Shown: positions 48,040 to 58,148 of the stretch, in pieces
How positions within the stretch are numbered: the stretch's first letter is position 1
How the letters are laid out: each line of letters begins with the position of its first letter
Source of the DNA: Bacillus sp. Bos-x628
Lineage (GTDB): Bacteria; Bacillota; Bacilli; Bacillales; Bacillaceae
Assembly (NCBI RefSeq): GCF_040500475.1
Contig: NZ_CP159358.1
Span: forward strand, 2,170,001 to 2,234,000
Direction of reading: 5' to 3'
Length of the DNA stretch: 64,000 nt
The notes under the pieces: model-generated
What the model was told of the DNA's origin: nothing
Seen by the model: the letters and a program-made list of their open reading frames with translations, nothing else
Databases searched by the model: none
Program-made: the position numbers and the translations under genes

Positions 48040-48219
48040 AGAGGAAATAGGTCCAAGAAGAAGATTCAGCCAGAGTAAAACTTCTATATAGCAATTCAAA
48101 AGTCAAGTTCGTGATTTCCTTTAGAACATGATGTGGCACCAGACATGGGTAATATGTAATTTTCAACAAGTGTTCTCAAGGGTATTCTTGTCAGCAATGA
48201 ATATATTGACTAAAAAAAG

Positions 48220-48243
48220 ACGTTCTGAAAGGGACGTTTTTTT
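48220..48243 (+). terminator. Terminator of the mhq operon region
   Basis: ACGTTC / GGACGT stem followed by TTTTTT. An A-run on the other side means it could act on minus transcripts too. Between 48040 and 48219 I see nothing else. Confidence 0.55.
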
Positions 48244-48254
48244 CATGTTTTCGT

Positions 48255-48288
48255 AAAAAAGACTGCTGAACGTGTCTGTCAGCAGTCT
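48255..48288 (-). terminator. ppaC terminator
   Basis: Perfect 9-bp stem GACTGCTGA / TCAGCAGTC (48261-48287), followed on the minus strand by TTTTTT. Confidence 0.8.
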
Positions 48289-48299
48289 TGTCGTATTAA

Positions 48300-49226
48300 T
48301 TAAGAAAGAGCGTCCGTTAGTGCAGGTACCACTTGTTTCTTTCTGGATACAACACCTTTTAGTAGAGCTGTGTTGTTTTCAAGTGTAACGTTAAATGCTT
48401 TTTCTACTTTTTCTGCTTCAGCACCGAGTGCAAGAGCAAGGGAGTCATTTTCTAAAATGTCTGTGATCACTAGAACGAATAGATCAAGACCTTTCGCTGC
48501 GATGACTTCATTGATTTTCGCTTCAATTTCGGCCTGTCTCGCAGTCACTTCCGCGATATCAACTGTGTTCACTTGAGCGATTTCCACTTTGCTGTTACCT
48601 AGAGAAAATTCTTTTGCATCAAGTGTGATTAATTCTTGAACTGTTTTTTGGCTCAGATCAGCGCCTGCTTTCAGCATGTCTAGGCCATATACTTCTGGGT
48701 CCACCCCTGCAATTTTCGCTAATTCATGAGCTGCATCAATGTCCTGTTGCGTGCATGTTGGGGATTTGAATAACAATGAATCAGAAATAATAGCAGATAG
48801 AAGTAAACCAGCGATGTCCTTTTCAATGGTGATTTTGTACTCTTTGTATATTTTGTTTAGGATTGTTGCCGTACAACCGACTGGTTCAGCACGATAATAA
48901 AGTGGTTCACTTGTTTCAAAGTTTGCAATTCGGTGATGGTCAATGACTTCAGTCACTTGTACTTGATCAATATCACTTACACTTTGTTGGAATTCGTTAT
49001 GATCAACAAGAATGACTTGTTTTGTTTCATTTGCGGCAGTTTCAATCAAACGAGGAGTTTCTTGTTTAAAGAAATCTAGAGCATATTGTGTTTCTCCATT
49101 GATTTCTCCTAGTCTGACAGCTTCTGCTTCAACGCCAATTTTATTTTTTAAGTTAGCGTAAGCAATTGCAGAGCAAATCGTGTCTGTGTCAGGATTTTTG
49201 TGTCCGAATACGAGTGTTTTTCCCAT
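48300..49226 (-). CDS. ppaC: Manganese-dependent inorganic pyrophosphatase
   Basis: DHH-family (family II) pyrophosphatase of 308 aa. Metal-binding motifs are [13 protein letters not shown] near residue 8, DHNEFQQS near 75 and VIDHHRI near 95. The C-terminal DHHA2 domain contains the SRKKQ substrate motif. The ATG is behind AAGGAG. It is divergent from yybS. Confidence 0.96.
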   Translation of the reverse strand: MGKTLVFGHKNPDTDTICSAIAYANLKNKIGVEAEAVRLGEINGETQYALDFFKQETPRLIETAANETKQVILVDHNEFQQSVSDIDQVQVTEVIDHHRIANFETSEPLYYRAEPVGCTATILNKIYKEYKITIEKDIAGLLLSAIISDSLLFKSPTCTQQDIDAAHELAKIAGVDPEVYGLDMLKAGADLSQKTVQELITLDAKEFSLGNSKVEIAQVNTVDIAEVTARQAEIEAKINEVIAAKGLDLFVLVITDILENDSLALALGAEAEKVEKAFNVTLENNTALLKGVVSRKKQVVPALTDALS

Positions 49227-49365
49227 GTGAATTCTCCTTCTTACATTTATTGATGATGTTTCTATTCTAACAGCTTTTGATCTTGAATTCAGGGGTTATC
49301 GCTAAGAAATCTAAAAAATTGTAATACGGTGTATGGAAAGCTTGTATGTTCAAATCAATCAGTTG

Positions 49366-49381
49366 TGTTCCACGTGAAACG
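49366..49381. other. parS site upstream of yybS
   Basis: TGTTCCACGTGAAACG matches the parS consensus at 15 of 16 positions (last base G for A). It lies in the ppaC-yybS gap (49227-49525), which otherwise holds no gene. Confidence 0.9.
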
Positions 49382-49525
49382 TTTAAGGTAGCCTGCATTT
49401 TACTTGATATTTGACGCTATGGTAAAATAAAGGTTGTGCAAGACATGATTGACCATACATAGAACGTATACATAGAATCACAAGTTGAGCAAAATATAGA
49501 AAAATGATGGGACAGAGGTGAAGGT

Positions 49526-50461
49526 GTGAAACAAACAAAAGCGTTGGTAGAAGGCGCCATCATGATCAGCATTTTTTCTGTCATTTCGCTGTTTTATTTG
49601 TATGCGCCGCTATTAGCCATTATCTTTTATCTGGCTGCTCCAATACCTATCATTCTCTATACAATCAGGTATGGCTTGAAAAAAGGGGTTGCTGCTGGTG
49701 CTATTGGCATAGTGATCAGCTTTTTAATTGGATCGGTTGCTGGGCTGATCAATGCACCAATGTTAGTTGCTGCTGGCGTAGGTATGGGCGTTTTGTACAG
49801 AAAGAAGCAGCCTGGGAATGCGGTCATTACGGGTGCGTTAATCTATTTAGCAAGCTTTCTCATCTACTTTGTGATTAGTGTTCAGCTCTTTCAGGTGGAT
49901 GTGCTAGGTATCGTAAAGGAAGCTATTGAGCAAACGGCCCCTATGGTTGAGAGTGTATTAAAGCAATCAGGTGCTTCTGAACAAGAGATAGCGAAACAAC
50001 TCAAACAACTTAGAGAGTTGCAAAATACAGCAATTGGGGCTTTACCTGTCATGACATTGATTCTCGCTACACTTATGGCTTTAATGAATCACTGGATGGT
50101 ACAGCCTCTGATGAAACGGTTTGTCAAAGATATGCCGGCTCTCAAGAAATTTAAGGATATGCGGCTGCCAAAAAGCATGGTATGGTATTATTTACTCACA
50201 CTGCTTTTGATGCTGATTCAAACAGAAAAAGGCAGTTTTTTATGGCTTGTTCAAACGAGTGCGTTTCAAATTTTATTTATTTTAGTGTTTATTCAGGGGT
50301 TTTCTTTTATCTTCTATTATTGCCACGAAAAAAACATTTCAAAAGTGGTACCCATTTTTGCCATTGTGTTAACGATATTATTACCCCCAGTGGGTATGAT
50401 AGTTCGTATTCTGGGGATTGCCGACATAGGCTTTGATTTGAGAGATAAAGTAAAAAACTAA
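49526..50461 (+). CDS. yybS: DUF2232 membrane protein YybS
   Basis: Integral membrane protein of 311 aa with about eight hydrophobic helices; it resembles the S-component-like fold of ECF transporters (DUF2232). The start is GTG behind AGAGGTGAAG. It lies directly upstream of gdpP-rplI as in most Bacilli. Function is unknown. Confidence 0.88.
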   Translation: MKQTKALVEGAIMISIFSVISLFYLYAPLLAIIFYLAAPIPIILYTIRYGLKKGVAAGAIGIVISFLIGSVAGLINAPMLVAAGVGMGVLYRKKQPGNAVITGALIYLASFLIYFVISVQLFQVDVLGIVKEAIEQTAPMVESVLKQSGASEQEIAKQLKQLRELQNTAIGALPVMTLILATLMALMNHWMVQPLMKRFVKDMPALKKFKDMRLPKSMVWYYLLTLLLMLIQTEKGSFLWLVQTSAFQILFILVFIQGFSFIFYYCHEKNISKVVPIFAIVLTILLPPVGMIVRILGIADIGFDLRDKVKN

Positions 50462-50494
50462 TAATTCACTCTGAATGTTGAGGAGTTGATATCA

Positions 50495-52474
50495 GTGCCA
50501 AGCTTCTATAGAAAACCCGTCATCAAGTATCCGATCTTCGCTTTAGTTGTACTTGCGGTGGTCACAATCCTCCTCAACCTTTATTTTAATTGGATCATAG
50601 GAGGGGTCAGTCTTTTATTACTTGCAGGTGTGCTTTACTTCTTAAAGTGGGCGGACAAACAAGTACAAAAAGAGATTGACTCATATATTTCAACATTATC
50701 CTATCGAGTTAAAAAGGTTGGAGAAGAAGCATTAATGGAAATGCCCATTGGCATAATGCTTTTTAATGATCAATATTATATTGAATGGACAAATCCATTT
50801 CTCGCTTCGTGCTTTCATGAAAGTACACTTGTCGGCAGATCCTTGTACGATACATTTGAATCGATTGTGCCTCTGATTAAACAGGAAGTAGAGACAGAAA
50901 ATGTGACGCTGAACGACCGGAAATTCAAGGTGATTATTAAGCGAGCAGAGCGTCTTTTATACTTCTTCGATGTAACAGAGCAGGTACAGATTGAAAGGCA
51001 ATATGAAAATGAACGAACGGTGCTGTCTTATATCTTTTTAGACAATTACGACGATGTGACGCAAGGTCTTGATGATCAGGTGCGTAGTACCATTAATAGT
51101 GAAGTCACTTCCTTATTAAACAATTGGGCACAACAATACGGCATTTTCCTGAAGCGCATTTCTTCTGAACGTTTTATAGCTGTATTAAATGAGAGCATCT
51201 TAGCAGAGCTTGAAGCGTCGAAATTCTCTATATTAGACGAAGTCCGAGAAAAAACAGGGGCACATAGCGCCACGTTAACTCTTAGTATCGGAATTGGTGC
51301 GTCTGTTCCTTCCTTAAAAGAACTTGGTGCACTTGCGCAATCGAGTCTTGATCTTGCTCTCGGGCGAGGCGGGGACCAGGTAGCGATTAAACAGCCGAAC
51401 GGTAAAGTGAAATTCTACGGCGGAAAAACAAATCCAATGGAGAAACGGACACGAGTACGGGCACGGGTCATTTCACATGCATTAAAAGAAATCGTGTCTG
51501 AAAGCGGTAATGTGATGATCATGGGGCATAAGTTCCCAGATATGGACTCGATTGGTGCATCTATCGGTATTTTAAAGGTCGCACAGGCCAATGGAAAAGA
51601 AGGCTATATCGTCATTGATGCTAACCAGATTGGGGATAGTGTTCAACGCTTAATTAGTGAAATTAAGAATTATGAAGAACTTTGGTCTCGCTTTATTACC
51701 CCAGAGGAAGCGATGGAGCTTGCAAAAGATGACACATTGCTTGTGGTGGTCGATACGCATAAGCCGTCACTCGTAATGGAGGAACGACTGCTCAATAAAA
51801 TTGAACATGTTGTTGTCATTGACCATCATAGACGGGGCGAGGAATTTATCCGTGATCCTTTACTTGTGTATATGGAGCCATATGCTTCATCCACTGCAGA
51901 GCTTGTCACAGAGCTATTAGAGTATCAGCCGAAGAAATTACGCATCAACATGATTGAAGCAACTGCACTTCTTGCTGGGATTATTGTTGATACGAAGAGC
52001 TTCTCGTTAAGAACAGGTTCTAGGACGTTCGATGCTGCCTCTTACCTGCGTGCAAAAGGAGCAGATCCTGTCCTTGTTCAAAAATTCTTAAAAGAAACAG
52101 TCGATCGGTATATTAAACGAGCAAAGCTCATTCAACATACTGAGCTGTATCAAAATCATGTAGCGATCGCTTCATTGCCACCTGACAGCTCTGAGTACTA
52201 TGATCAAATTACAATTGCTCAGACAGCCGATTCATTGTTATCAATGAATGAGGTCGAAGCATCATTTGCTGTGGCTAGACGAGATGAACGTACAGTTTGC
52301 ATTAGTGCAAGATCGCTAGGTGATGTAAACGTACAAATTATCATGGAAGCGTTAGAAGGCGGCGGTCATTTGACTAACGCTGCGACCCAAATTTATGATA
52401 TAACCGTTGAAGAAGCGGTAGAGAAATTGAAAGATGCCATAGACGAATATTTCGAAGGAGGGATTCAAAGATGA
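50495..52474 (+). CDS. gdpP: Cyclic-di-AMP phosphodiesterase GdpP
   Basis: Membrane c-di-AMP phosphodiesterase (YybT), 659 aa as in B. subtilis. Two N-terminal membrane segments (about 11-50) are followed by a PAS-like heme-binding region (about 84-150) and a degenerate GGDEF domain (about 170-300). The DHH/DHHA1 catalytic part has [19 protein letters not shown] and [12 protein letters not shown]. The GTG at 50495 lies 9 nt after GAGGAG. It overlaps rplI by 4 nt. Confidence 0.96.
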   Translation: MPSFYRKPVIKYPIFALVVLAVVTILLNLYFNWIIGGVSLLLLAGVLYFLKWADKQVQKEIDSYISTLSYRVKKVGEEALMEMPIGIMLFNDQYYIEWTNPFLASCFHESTLVGRSLYDTFESIVPLIKQEVETENVTLNDRKFKVIIKRAERLLYFFDVTEQVQIERQYENERTVLSYIFLDNYDDVTQGLDDQVRSTINSEVTSLLNNWAQQYGIFLKRISSERFIAVLNESILAELEASKFSILDEVREKTGAHSATLTLSIGIGASVPSLKELGALAQSSLDLALGRGGDQVAIKQPNGKVKFYGGKTNPMEKRTRVRARVISHALKEIVSESGNVMIMGHKFPDMDSIGASIGILKVAQANGKEGYIVIDANQIGDSVQRLISEIKNYEELWSRFITPEEAMELAKDDTLLVVVDTHKPSLVMEERLLNKIEHVVVIDHHRRGEEFIRDPLLVYMEPYASSTAELVTELLEYQPKKLRINMIEATALLAGIIVDTKSFSLRTGSRTFDAASYLRAKGADPVLVQKFLKETVDRYIKRAKLIQHTELYQNHVAIASLPPDSSEYYDQITIAQTADSLLSMNEVEASFAVARRDERTVCISARSLGDVNVQIIMEALEGGGHLTNAATQIYDITVEEAVEKLKDAIDEYFEGGIQR

Positions 52475-52920
52475 AAGTGATCTTTCTAAAAGATGTAAAA
52501 GGCAAAGGGAAAAAAGGCGAAGTAAAGAATGTAGCTGACGGATACGCTCACAACTTTCTGATCAAAAAAGGCTACGCCATTGAAGCGAATCCAACGAACC
52601 TAAGTGCATTAGAAGGGCAGAAAAACAAAGAGAAAAAAGCTGCCATCCAAGAGCTTGAACAAGCGAAACAATTAAAAGAAACGCTTGAAAAATTAACAGT
52701 TGAACTCACTGCAAAATCAGGTGAAGGCGGTCGTCTGTTCGGTTCCATTACAAGCAAACAAATCGCTGATAAATTGCAAAAAGATCATCAAATCAAACTC
52801 GACAAACGCAAGATCGAGCTCAACGATGCCATCCGTGCATTAGGATTCACGAATGTGCCTGTTAAGCTTCATCCGGAAGTACAAGCAACATTAAAGGTAC
52901 ACGTCAAAGAACAAGCATAA
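52471..52920 (+). CDS. rplI: 50S ribosomal protein L9
   Basis: 149-aa L9 with the signature [13 protein letters not shown] near residue 24, a long connecting helix and a C-terminal domain. The start codon overlaps the gdpP stop. Confidence 0.97.
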   Translation: MKVIFLKDVKGKGKKGEVKNVADGYAHNFLIKKGYAIEANPTNLSALEGQKNKEKKAAIQELEQAKQLKETLEKLTVELTAKSGEGGRLFGSITSKQIADKLQKDHQIKLDKRKIELNDAIRALGFTNVPVKLHPEVQATLKVHVKEQA

Positions 52921-52927
52921 ACAAAAA

Positions 52928-52968
52928 GGAACCTGTCTCTATCTAATCGGAGACGGGATCTTTTTTTA
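52928..52968 (+). terminator. rplI terminator
   Basis: Imperfect stem around GTCTC / GAGAC extended by ACC/GGAT pairing, followed by TTTTTTT. Its sequence also encodes the 3' end of the minus-strand Cys-rich ORF. Confidence 0.7.
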
Positions 52969-53128
52969 AGATAGGTCTGAATTGGAGACATTGCGTCCGG
53001 CACGCATGGCAGTTAGGAACGTGAATCATAGATGATGATAGATGTTGTCCAATGATGTGTATGTCAAAGAGAATCCCAATTAAGAGAGGACCAACAGCAT
53101 TACGCCCACCAGCACAAGTACGTCTCAT
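52943..53128 (-). CDS. Small Cys-rich ORF of unknown function
   Basis: A 61-aa frame starting MRRTCAGGRNAVGPLLIGIL, with a central hydrophobic stretch and a PNCHACRTQC cysteine cluster. Codon choice looks coding rather than random. A weak purine-rich site (GAAGTGAAAAGG) precedes the ATG. No family recognised. It is the only minus-strand candidate in the rplI-dnaC gap and ends inside the rplI terminator. Confidence 0.45.
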   Translation of the reverse strand: MRRTCAGGRNAVGPLLIGILFDIHIIGQHLSSSMIHVPNCHACRTQCLQFRPILKKDPVSD

Positions 53129-53273
53129 ACCTTTTCACTTCTCAAAAAAATACACTGTTCAATGAAATATTGGCATGGTAATTTTGACTATAGTCGATGT
53201 TTTTCACTTTTTTATTGATGAAAATGTTAAAATGATGAGTAGCGTATTTTTTTATGAAAGGACGGTGCTTGGC

Positions 53274-54638
53274 ATGACGGAACTTCTCAATGACCGGCTG
53301 CCGCCGCAAAATATAGAAGCCGAGCAGGCCGTATTAGGTGCTGTTTTTTTAGAACCATCTGCGCTAACGCTCGCTTCTGAAGTATTAATTCCAGAGGATT
53401 TCTATAGAATGTCGCATCAAAAGATTTACAATGCGATGCTTGTACTTAGTGACAGAGGAGAACCTGTTGATCTTGTCACGGTGACTTCAGAACTTGCCAA
53501 TACAGATTTACTAGAAGAGGTAGGCGGGATTTCGTATTTAACCGATATTGCGAATTCCGTACCAACTGCTGCTAACATTGAATACTATGCAAAAATTGTC
53601 GAAGAAAAATCAATTTTAAGACGTCTGATTCGCACGGCAACAAATATCGCACAAGATGGATATACACGTGAGGATGAAGTAGAAGATCTATTGAGTGATG
53701 CTGAAAAAACCATAATGGAAGTGGCACAGCGTAAAAACTCAGGTACTTTTCAAAATATCAAGGACGTTCTTGTTCAAACATATGATAATATTGAACAGCT
53801 TCATAACCGCAAAGGTGATATCACAGGGATTCCTACGGGTTTCTCTGAGCTCGACCGGATGACAGCTGGGTTCCAGCGAAATGACTTGATTATTGTAGCG
53901 GCTCGTCCATCAGTAGGGAAAACAGCATTTGCACTGAACATTGCACAAAATGTTGCCACCAAAACAGACGAAAGCGTTGCAATTTTTAGTTTAGAGATGG
54001 GTGCCGAGCAACTCGTCATGCGTATGCTTTGTGCAGAAGGGAATATAAATGCACAGAACCTTAGAACCGGTAACTTGACAGAAGAGGACTGGGGCAAGCT
54101 GACAATGGCGATGGGCTCATTATCAAACAGCGGGATTTTTATTGATGATACACCTGGGATTAGGGTGAGTGAGATCCGGTCGAAATGCCGTCGCTTGAAG
54201 CAAGAGAATGGTCTTGGCATGATTTTGATTGACTATCTCCAGCTCATTCAAGGGAGCGGACGATCAAGCGATAACCGTCAGCAAGAGGTATCTGAAATCT
54301 CTAGGGCATTGAAATCACTTGCAAGGGAACTAGAAGTTCCGGTGATTGCCTTATCACAGCTTTCCCGTGGTGTTGAACAGCGTCAGGACAAACGCCCAAT
54401 GATGTCCGATATTCGTGAGTCAGGAAGTATTGAGCAGGATGCTGATATCGTGGCATTTCTATATCGTGATGATTACTATGACAAAGAATCAGAGAATAAA
54501 AACATTATTGAAATCATTATTGCCAAACAGCGTAACGGTCCAGTTGGTACGGTATCACTGGCGTTCGTCAAAGAATATAACAAATTCGTGAATCTCGAAA
54601 GAAGATTTGACGATACGGGTGTTCCACCCGGTGCTTAA
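53274..54638 (+). CDS. dnaC: Replicative DNA helicase DnaC (DnaB-type)
   Basis: Hexameric replicative helicase; named dnaC in B. subtilis and dnaB in E. coli. It has 454 aa, identical in length to B. subtilis. The N-terminal domain (MTELLNDRLPPQNIEAEQAVLG) is followed by Walker A ARPSVGKTAFALN near residue 205, Walker B MILIDYLQLI and the arginine-finger region. The ATG at 53274 has AAAGGACGGTG upstream; the frame extends to 53175 without a better start. Confidence 0.97.
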   Translation: MTELLNDRLPPQNIEAEQAVLGAVFLEPSALTLASEVLIPEDFYRMSHQKIYNAMLVLSDRGEPVDLVTVTSELANTDLLEEVGGISYLTDIANSVPTAANIEYYAKIVEEKSILRRLIRTATNIAQDGYTREDEVEDLLSDAEKTIMEVAQRKNSGTFQNIKDVLVQTYDNIEQLHNRKGDITGIPTGFSELDRMTAGFQRNDLIIVAARPSVGKTAFALNIAQNVATKTDESVAIFSLEMGAEQLVMRMLCAEGNINAQNLRTGNLTEEDWGKLTMAMGSLSNSGIFIDDTPGIRVSEIRSKCRRLKQENGLGMILIDYLQLIQGSGRSSDNRQQEVSEISRALKSLARELEVPVIALSQLSRGVEQRQDKRPMMSDIRESGSIEQDADIVAFLYRDDYYDKESENKNIIEIIIAKQRNGPVGTVSLAFVKEYNKFVNLERRFDDTGVPPGA

Positions 54639-54666
54639 AGCCCAGCTCATGATGCTGGGCTTTTTT
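54638..54666 (+). terminator. dnaC terminator
   Basis: Perfect AAGCCCAGC / GCTGGGCTT stem followed by TTTT, overlapping the stop codon. Confidence 0.85.
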
Positions 54667-54766
54667 GATGAATATACATCGAAAGAATGATTGAAAAACG
54701 ATCGAAATGAGGAGGAGGGAGAGAAAAAGAGATTGTATACTAAGAGGAGAAAAGGAGTGATGAAAT

Positions 54767-55183
54767 ATGAATTTTCAACAGTTCCAAGCTGCTCAATTAC
54801 GAATTGCACGCCCAACGGTCAACATGCGTGAAGTCGTGTCATTTTATGAAGAAGGCTTAGGTCTGAAAAGAATTGGCTCATTTAATCAGCATGAAGGATA
54901 TGATGGCGTCATGCTTGGGCTTCCCCACCAGCATGTTCATTTAGAAATCACAAAATATAAAGACGAAGAGACCATTCCTCATCCGCATCCAGAACAGCTT
55001 CTTGTTTTCTATATTCCTGACGAGCAAGAATTTGAGAGGGTGAAACAAAGGCTTATCTCTTTCGGGGGACGACAGGTTCCTTCAACTAATCCATACTGGG
55101 ATCGAGGAGGAGTGACGATTGAAGATCCGGATGGGTATCGGGTGGTGTTGATGAATACAGAAGGGATTACACCAGACTTATAA
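54767..55183 (+). CDS. yycE: Glyoxalase-fold protein YycE
   Basis: VOC-superfamily protein of 138 aa with two beta-alpha modules. It contains LRIARPTVNMREVVSFYEEG, HQHVHLEIT and VTIEDPDGYRVVLMNT. The substrate is unknown. The ATG follows AAAGGAGTG. It sits between dnaC and purA, where B. subtilis has yycE. Confidence 0.85.
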   Translation: MNFQQFQAAQLRIARPTVNMREVVSFYEEGLGLKRIGSFNQHEGYDGVMLGLPHQHVHLEITKYKDEETIPHPHPEQLLVFYIPDEQEFERVKQRLISFGGRQVPSTNPYWDRGGVTIEDPDGYRVVLMNTEGITPDL

Positions 55184-55220
55184 AAAACGCCCCAGAAGGA
55201 AGTGTGATGAACTGGGGATT
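55184..55220 (-). terminator. Orphan minus-strand hairpin after yycE
   Basis: CCCCAG / CTGGGG stem (about 55190-55217) with TTTTTTAT on the minus strand only. No minus-strand gene precedes it. Confidence 0.45.
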
Positions 55221-55257
55221 ATACGCAACTTTAAGCACATGCTGCCAGGAATATTAA

Positions 55258-55479
55258 GAGGTAAGTTCTCGTGATGTGTATTGTGTTTTTATTGCAGTGG
55301 ATGCTTCTAACCGAGCAAGTGGTGCTCCTATCTAGAAATGGATGCTGAGACCGAACGATATGCGGGTTTTGAGGATGACGAATGTATGTGGATGCTCAAA
55401 CTTCTTTCATCTCGATTGGCAGATGCAAGAAAGGCAATCACAGTGTCTTCTTTTTCTGTTTACTTGAAAAGAACTTAAT
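55258..55479 (+). pseudogene. Possible acyl-CoA thioesterase remnant
   Basis: Two short frames on the plus strand read in succession. The first (55258-55332) includes YCVFIAVDASNRASGAP and then meets a stop. The second is in another frame from about 55336 (EMDAETERYAGFEDDE, then LADARKA). The order resembles the FxxVAVDxxxRPxPVP...ETxEE region of hotdog acyl-CoA hydrolases such as YkhA. The reading frame is broken and no start is visible. The rest of 55221-55510 shows no gene. Confidence 0.3.
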
Positions 55480-55519
55480 TTGGAGTGAAAGTGTAGGTTA
55501 AAGTGCTTTTCCTCATAGT

Positions 55520-55563
55520 TAAAACGAACAAAATTTTAATTTCAGATATTAATGTTCGGATTT
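55520..55563. promoter_or_regulatory. PurR PurBox pair upstream of purA
   Basis: Two inverted PurBoxes: AAAACGAACAAAA (55521-55533, one base off the CCGAAC core) and AATGTTCGGATTT (55551-55563, perfect AAATCCGAACATT on the other strand). They are about 16 bp apart, the spacing known for the B. subtilis purine repressor. PRPP-responsive control of purA is inferred. Confidence 0.8.
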
Positions 55564-55567
55564 AGCG

Positions 55568-55596
55568 TTGACTTTTTCATATTGCATTGATAGAAT
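55568..55596 (+). promoter_or_regulatory. purA promoter
   Basis: TTGACT (55568-55573), 17-bp spacer, TAGAAT (55591-55596), just downstream of the PurBoxes. Confidence 0.7.
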
Positions 55597-55647
55597 AAAT
55601 GTGTTTGAAAGAGATAACGTTTTGAAAGGTTAACGGAGGTGCACGAT

Positions 55648-56937
55648 ATGTCTTCAGTAGTCGTAGTAGGTACGCAGTGGGGTGACGAAGGGAAAGGGAA
55701 AATTACCGATTTCCTTTCAGAGAATGCAGAGGTGATTGCCCGTTATCAAGGGGGAAACAATGCAGGTCACACAATTAAATTTGATGGAGTGACTTACAAG
55801 CTACATCTCATTCCGTCCGGTATTTTTTACAAAGAAAAAATATGCGTTATCGGTAATGGAATGGTGGTAGATCCTAAAGCGTTGGTCACTGAGCTTGCGT
55901 ATCTTCACGAACGGAATGTGAGTACAGAAAACCTCAGAATCAGCAATAGAGCCCATGTCATTTTGCCTTATCATTTAAAATTGGATGAGGTAGAAGAAGA
56001 GCGGAAAGGGGCTAACAAGATCGGGACGACGAAAAAGGGAATTGGACCAGCTTATATGGACAAAGCAGCTCGCGTTGGAATTCGCATTGCAGATCTATTA
56101 GATCGTGAAGTGTTTGAAGAGAAGCTTTCCCGAAACTTAGAAGAGAAAAATCGTCTTCTAGAGAAAATGTATGACACAGAAGGTTTTAAAATTGAAGATA
56201 TTTTAGACGAGTATTATGAGTATGGTCAGCAAGTGAAAAAGTATGTCGTTGATACATCAGTTGTACTGAACGATGCACTAGATGAAGGTCGTCGTGTTCT
56301 TTTTGAAGGAGCACAAGGCGTCATGCTTGATATTGATCAAGGGACATATCCATTTGTCACGTCATCTAACCCAGTTGCTGGAGGAGTGACGATTGGATCT
56401 GGAGTAGGTCCTACGAAAATCCAACATGTTGTCGGCGTTTCAAAAGCTTACACAACACGTGTTGGAGATGGTCCTTTCCCTACAGAACTTCATGATGAAA
56501 TTGGAGATCAAATCCGTGAAGTCGGACGTGAATACGGTACGACAACTGGCCGCCCGCGCCGTGTTGGCTGGTTTGACAGTGTGGTTGTCCGTCACGCTCG
56601 CCGAGTAAGCGGTATAACAGATCTTTCACTTAACTCAATCGATGTGCTGACAGGCATTGAAACATTAAAAATCTGTGTGGCTTATAAATTGAACGGTGAA
56701 ATCACAGAAGAATTCCCAGCAAGTCTAAATGAATTAGCAAAATGTGAGCCTGTCTTTGAAGAAATGCCAGGCTGGACAGAGGATATTACAGGAGTGAAGA
56801 ACCTAAGTGAACTGCCTGCAAATGCTCGTCATTATTTAGAACGCATTTCTCAATTAACAGGTATTCCACTTTCGATTTTCTCAGTCGGACCAGACCGTTC
56901 ACAAACGAACGTCGTCCGCAGCGTGTACCGTCCATAA
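55648..56937 (+). CDS. purA: Adenylosuccinate synthetase
   Basis: Converts IMP, aspartate and GTP to adenylosuccinate in AMP synthesis. It has 429 aa. GTP-binding [11 protein letters not shown] lies near residue 8, catalytic NAGHTI near 38, and [11 protein letters not shown] is C-terminal. The ATG at 55648 has GGAGGTG at good spacing. With guaB on the other arm, it gives both branches from IMP. Confidence 0.97.
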   Translation: MSSVVVVGTQWGDEGKGKITDFLSENAEVIARYQGGNNAGHTIKFDGVTYKLHLIPSGIFYKEKICVIGNGMVVDPKALVTELAYLHERNVSTENLRISNRAHVILPYHLKLDEVEEERKGANKIGTTKKGIGPAYMDKAARVGIRIADLLDREVFEEKLSRNLEEKNRLLEKMYDTEGFKIEDILDEYYEYGQQVKKYVVDTSVVLNDALDEGRRVLFEGAQGVMLDIDQGTYPFVTSSNPVAGGVTIGSGVGPTKIQHVVGVSKAYTTRVGDGPFPTELHDEIGDQIREVGREYGTTTGRPRRVGWFDSVVVRHARRVSGITDLSLNSIDVLTGIETLKICVAYKLNGEITEEFPASLNELAKCEPVFEEMPGWTEDITGVKNLSELPANARHYLERISQLTGIPLSIFSVGPDRSQTNVVRSVYRP

Positions 56938-56955
56938 TCAAATGATATAGACTGA

Positions 56956-56998
56956 TAAGATACCAGTAAAATCTCATATTTTACTGGTATTTTTTTGT
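56956..56998 (+). terminator. purA terminator
   Basis: Perfect TACCAGTAAAAT / ATTTTACTGGTA stem followed by TTTTTTG. Confidence 0.85.
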
Positions 56999-57018
56999 TT
57001 AAATATTCTTTCATTTCA

Positions 57019-57168
57019 GTGGAACTGACTTCTCGGCACTACAATGCCCTTGTCTTTGCGGCGAATGAATGGGTTGAGTTCGGTGTGCGCTATGCCTTTT
57101 CACCGTTTCTGTCCATCTTCTATATTGCGATCATTGCACCATGGCGTAAGGCTGGCATTATCAAATGA
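57019..57168 (+). pseudogene. 3' fragment of a membrane protein gene
   Basis: A 49-codon frame ending in a hydrophobic helix (AFSPFLSIFYIAIIAPW) and a basic tail. The frame runs upstream into the purA terminator with no start or ribosome-binding site. It looks like the C-terminus of a larger, lost membrane protein. Family not recognised. Confidence 0.4.
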
Positions 57169-57204
57169 ATCGCTAAAAAAAGAGGGATTACACAGGGAAT
57201 GTTC

Positions 57205-57243
57205 CAAAAAGGCATGAGTCCGATTCAACACCGAACTCATGCC
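57205..57243 (-). terminator. Terminator of peroxiredoxin gene
   Basis: Perfect GGCATGAGT / ACTCATGCC stem (57211-57243), followed on the minus strand by TTTTT. Confidence 0.7.
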
Positions 57244-57307
57244 CTAAAACCTGTCTAACAAGAACCTGTGTCTAAATTTAGGGGGTCACTTCACTTTGAA
57301 AGCTTTT

Positions 57308-57832
57308 TTAATTGAGATTTTTATATTGACCTTTTAGATTTTGACGGATGTACTGAATGATTTTGCGCAGTTCATTGGCATGCGGTCTGCCAAACGGACT
57401 CGTCTGTCTCTGTTGATAGAGTACCTGACCTTTTTCATTTAATAAGAAATAGGCTGGTTCACCGTGTATACCGTGATCTTCATATGGCGCATCCTCTCCG
57501 TGATAGTATACTTCATATGCTTTTAATGAAGTGAGCTCTTGGTCAGACATGATTGGGAAGGAGAGCCCCTCTTTTTCAGCTAATTCCTTCAGGTGTTCAA
57601 GTTGATCCGTTGAAATCGCCATTAAGTGAATATCCTTGTCCTGAAAGTAAGATTGCTGCTTTTCTAACTCTTTTAATTCTTCTACACAGACTGGGCACCA
57701 TGAACCTCTAAAGAAGATAATAAGATGCCAGCTCTGATGTTCCTCTAAATGCTGATAAAAATCAATGTGTTCGCCCTTCACCGTTGGGAGTGAAAAATTG
57801 GGCATTTTATCTCCTAATCGAAATGAACTCAT
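57308..57832 (-). CDS. AhpC/TSA-family peroxiredoxin
   Basis: Thioredoxin-fold peroxide reductase of 174 aa. The active site is FFRGSWCPVC with C46 and C49 in a CxxC arrangement, like atypical (PrxQ/AhpE-like) peroxiredoxins. The ATG at 57832 follows AAAGGAGGAAGCAG; the frame opens upstream to 57889 without a site. Monocistronic, with its own terminator. The specific substrate is unknown. Confidence 0.82.
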   Translation of the reverse strand: MSSFRLGDKMPNFSLPTVKGEHIDFYQHLEEHQSWHLIIFFRGSWCPVCVEELKELEKQQSYFQDKDIHLMAISTDQLEHLKELAEKEGLSFPIMSDQELTSLKAYEVYYHGEDAPYEDHGIHGEPAYFLLNEKGQVLYQQRQTSPFGRPHANELRKIIQYIRQNLKGQYKNLN

Positions 57833-58107
57833 TCTGCTTCCTCCTTTGTCAATATCACTTGTTGTCACATATATATCCAGTTTTGTCATGTGTTAAACGC
57901 TTCTATGTGCTTGAAAAAGGAGGCTGGAAAGAACGCACAGAAGCTAATCATTTTACAGGAGAAATCAGATCTGACACTTTTAAAAAAAATGTCGAAAAAC
58001 GTATTGCCATATGTAATGACTCTATGATATTATAAATCTCGTTGTTGCAAAGGTCTCTGAAACTTGTTAGCATGCGATTCTAGCTTTTTTTTGAAAGCTA
58101 TTGGTTT

Positions 58108-58140
58108 GACGTAATACAGTTTTTTCAGATTCACTTTTCA
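58108..58140 (+). promoter_or_regulatory. Possible tRNA cluster promoter
   Basis: TTGACG lies at about 58108 upstream of tRNA-Lys, with no good -10 at 17 bp. TTGCCA with an 18-bp gap to TATTAT near 58005-58034 is a second candidate. The stretch 57900-58148 has no gene. Confidence 0.3.
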
Positions 58141-58148
58141 TAAGCCGA

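Noticed and set aside
57784..58035. An 83-codon plus-strand frame overlapping the peroxiredoxin start
   Set aside because: Covers the strong minus-strand ribosome-binding site and has no site of its own.
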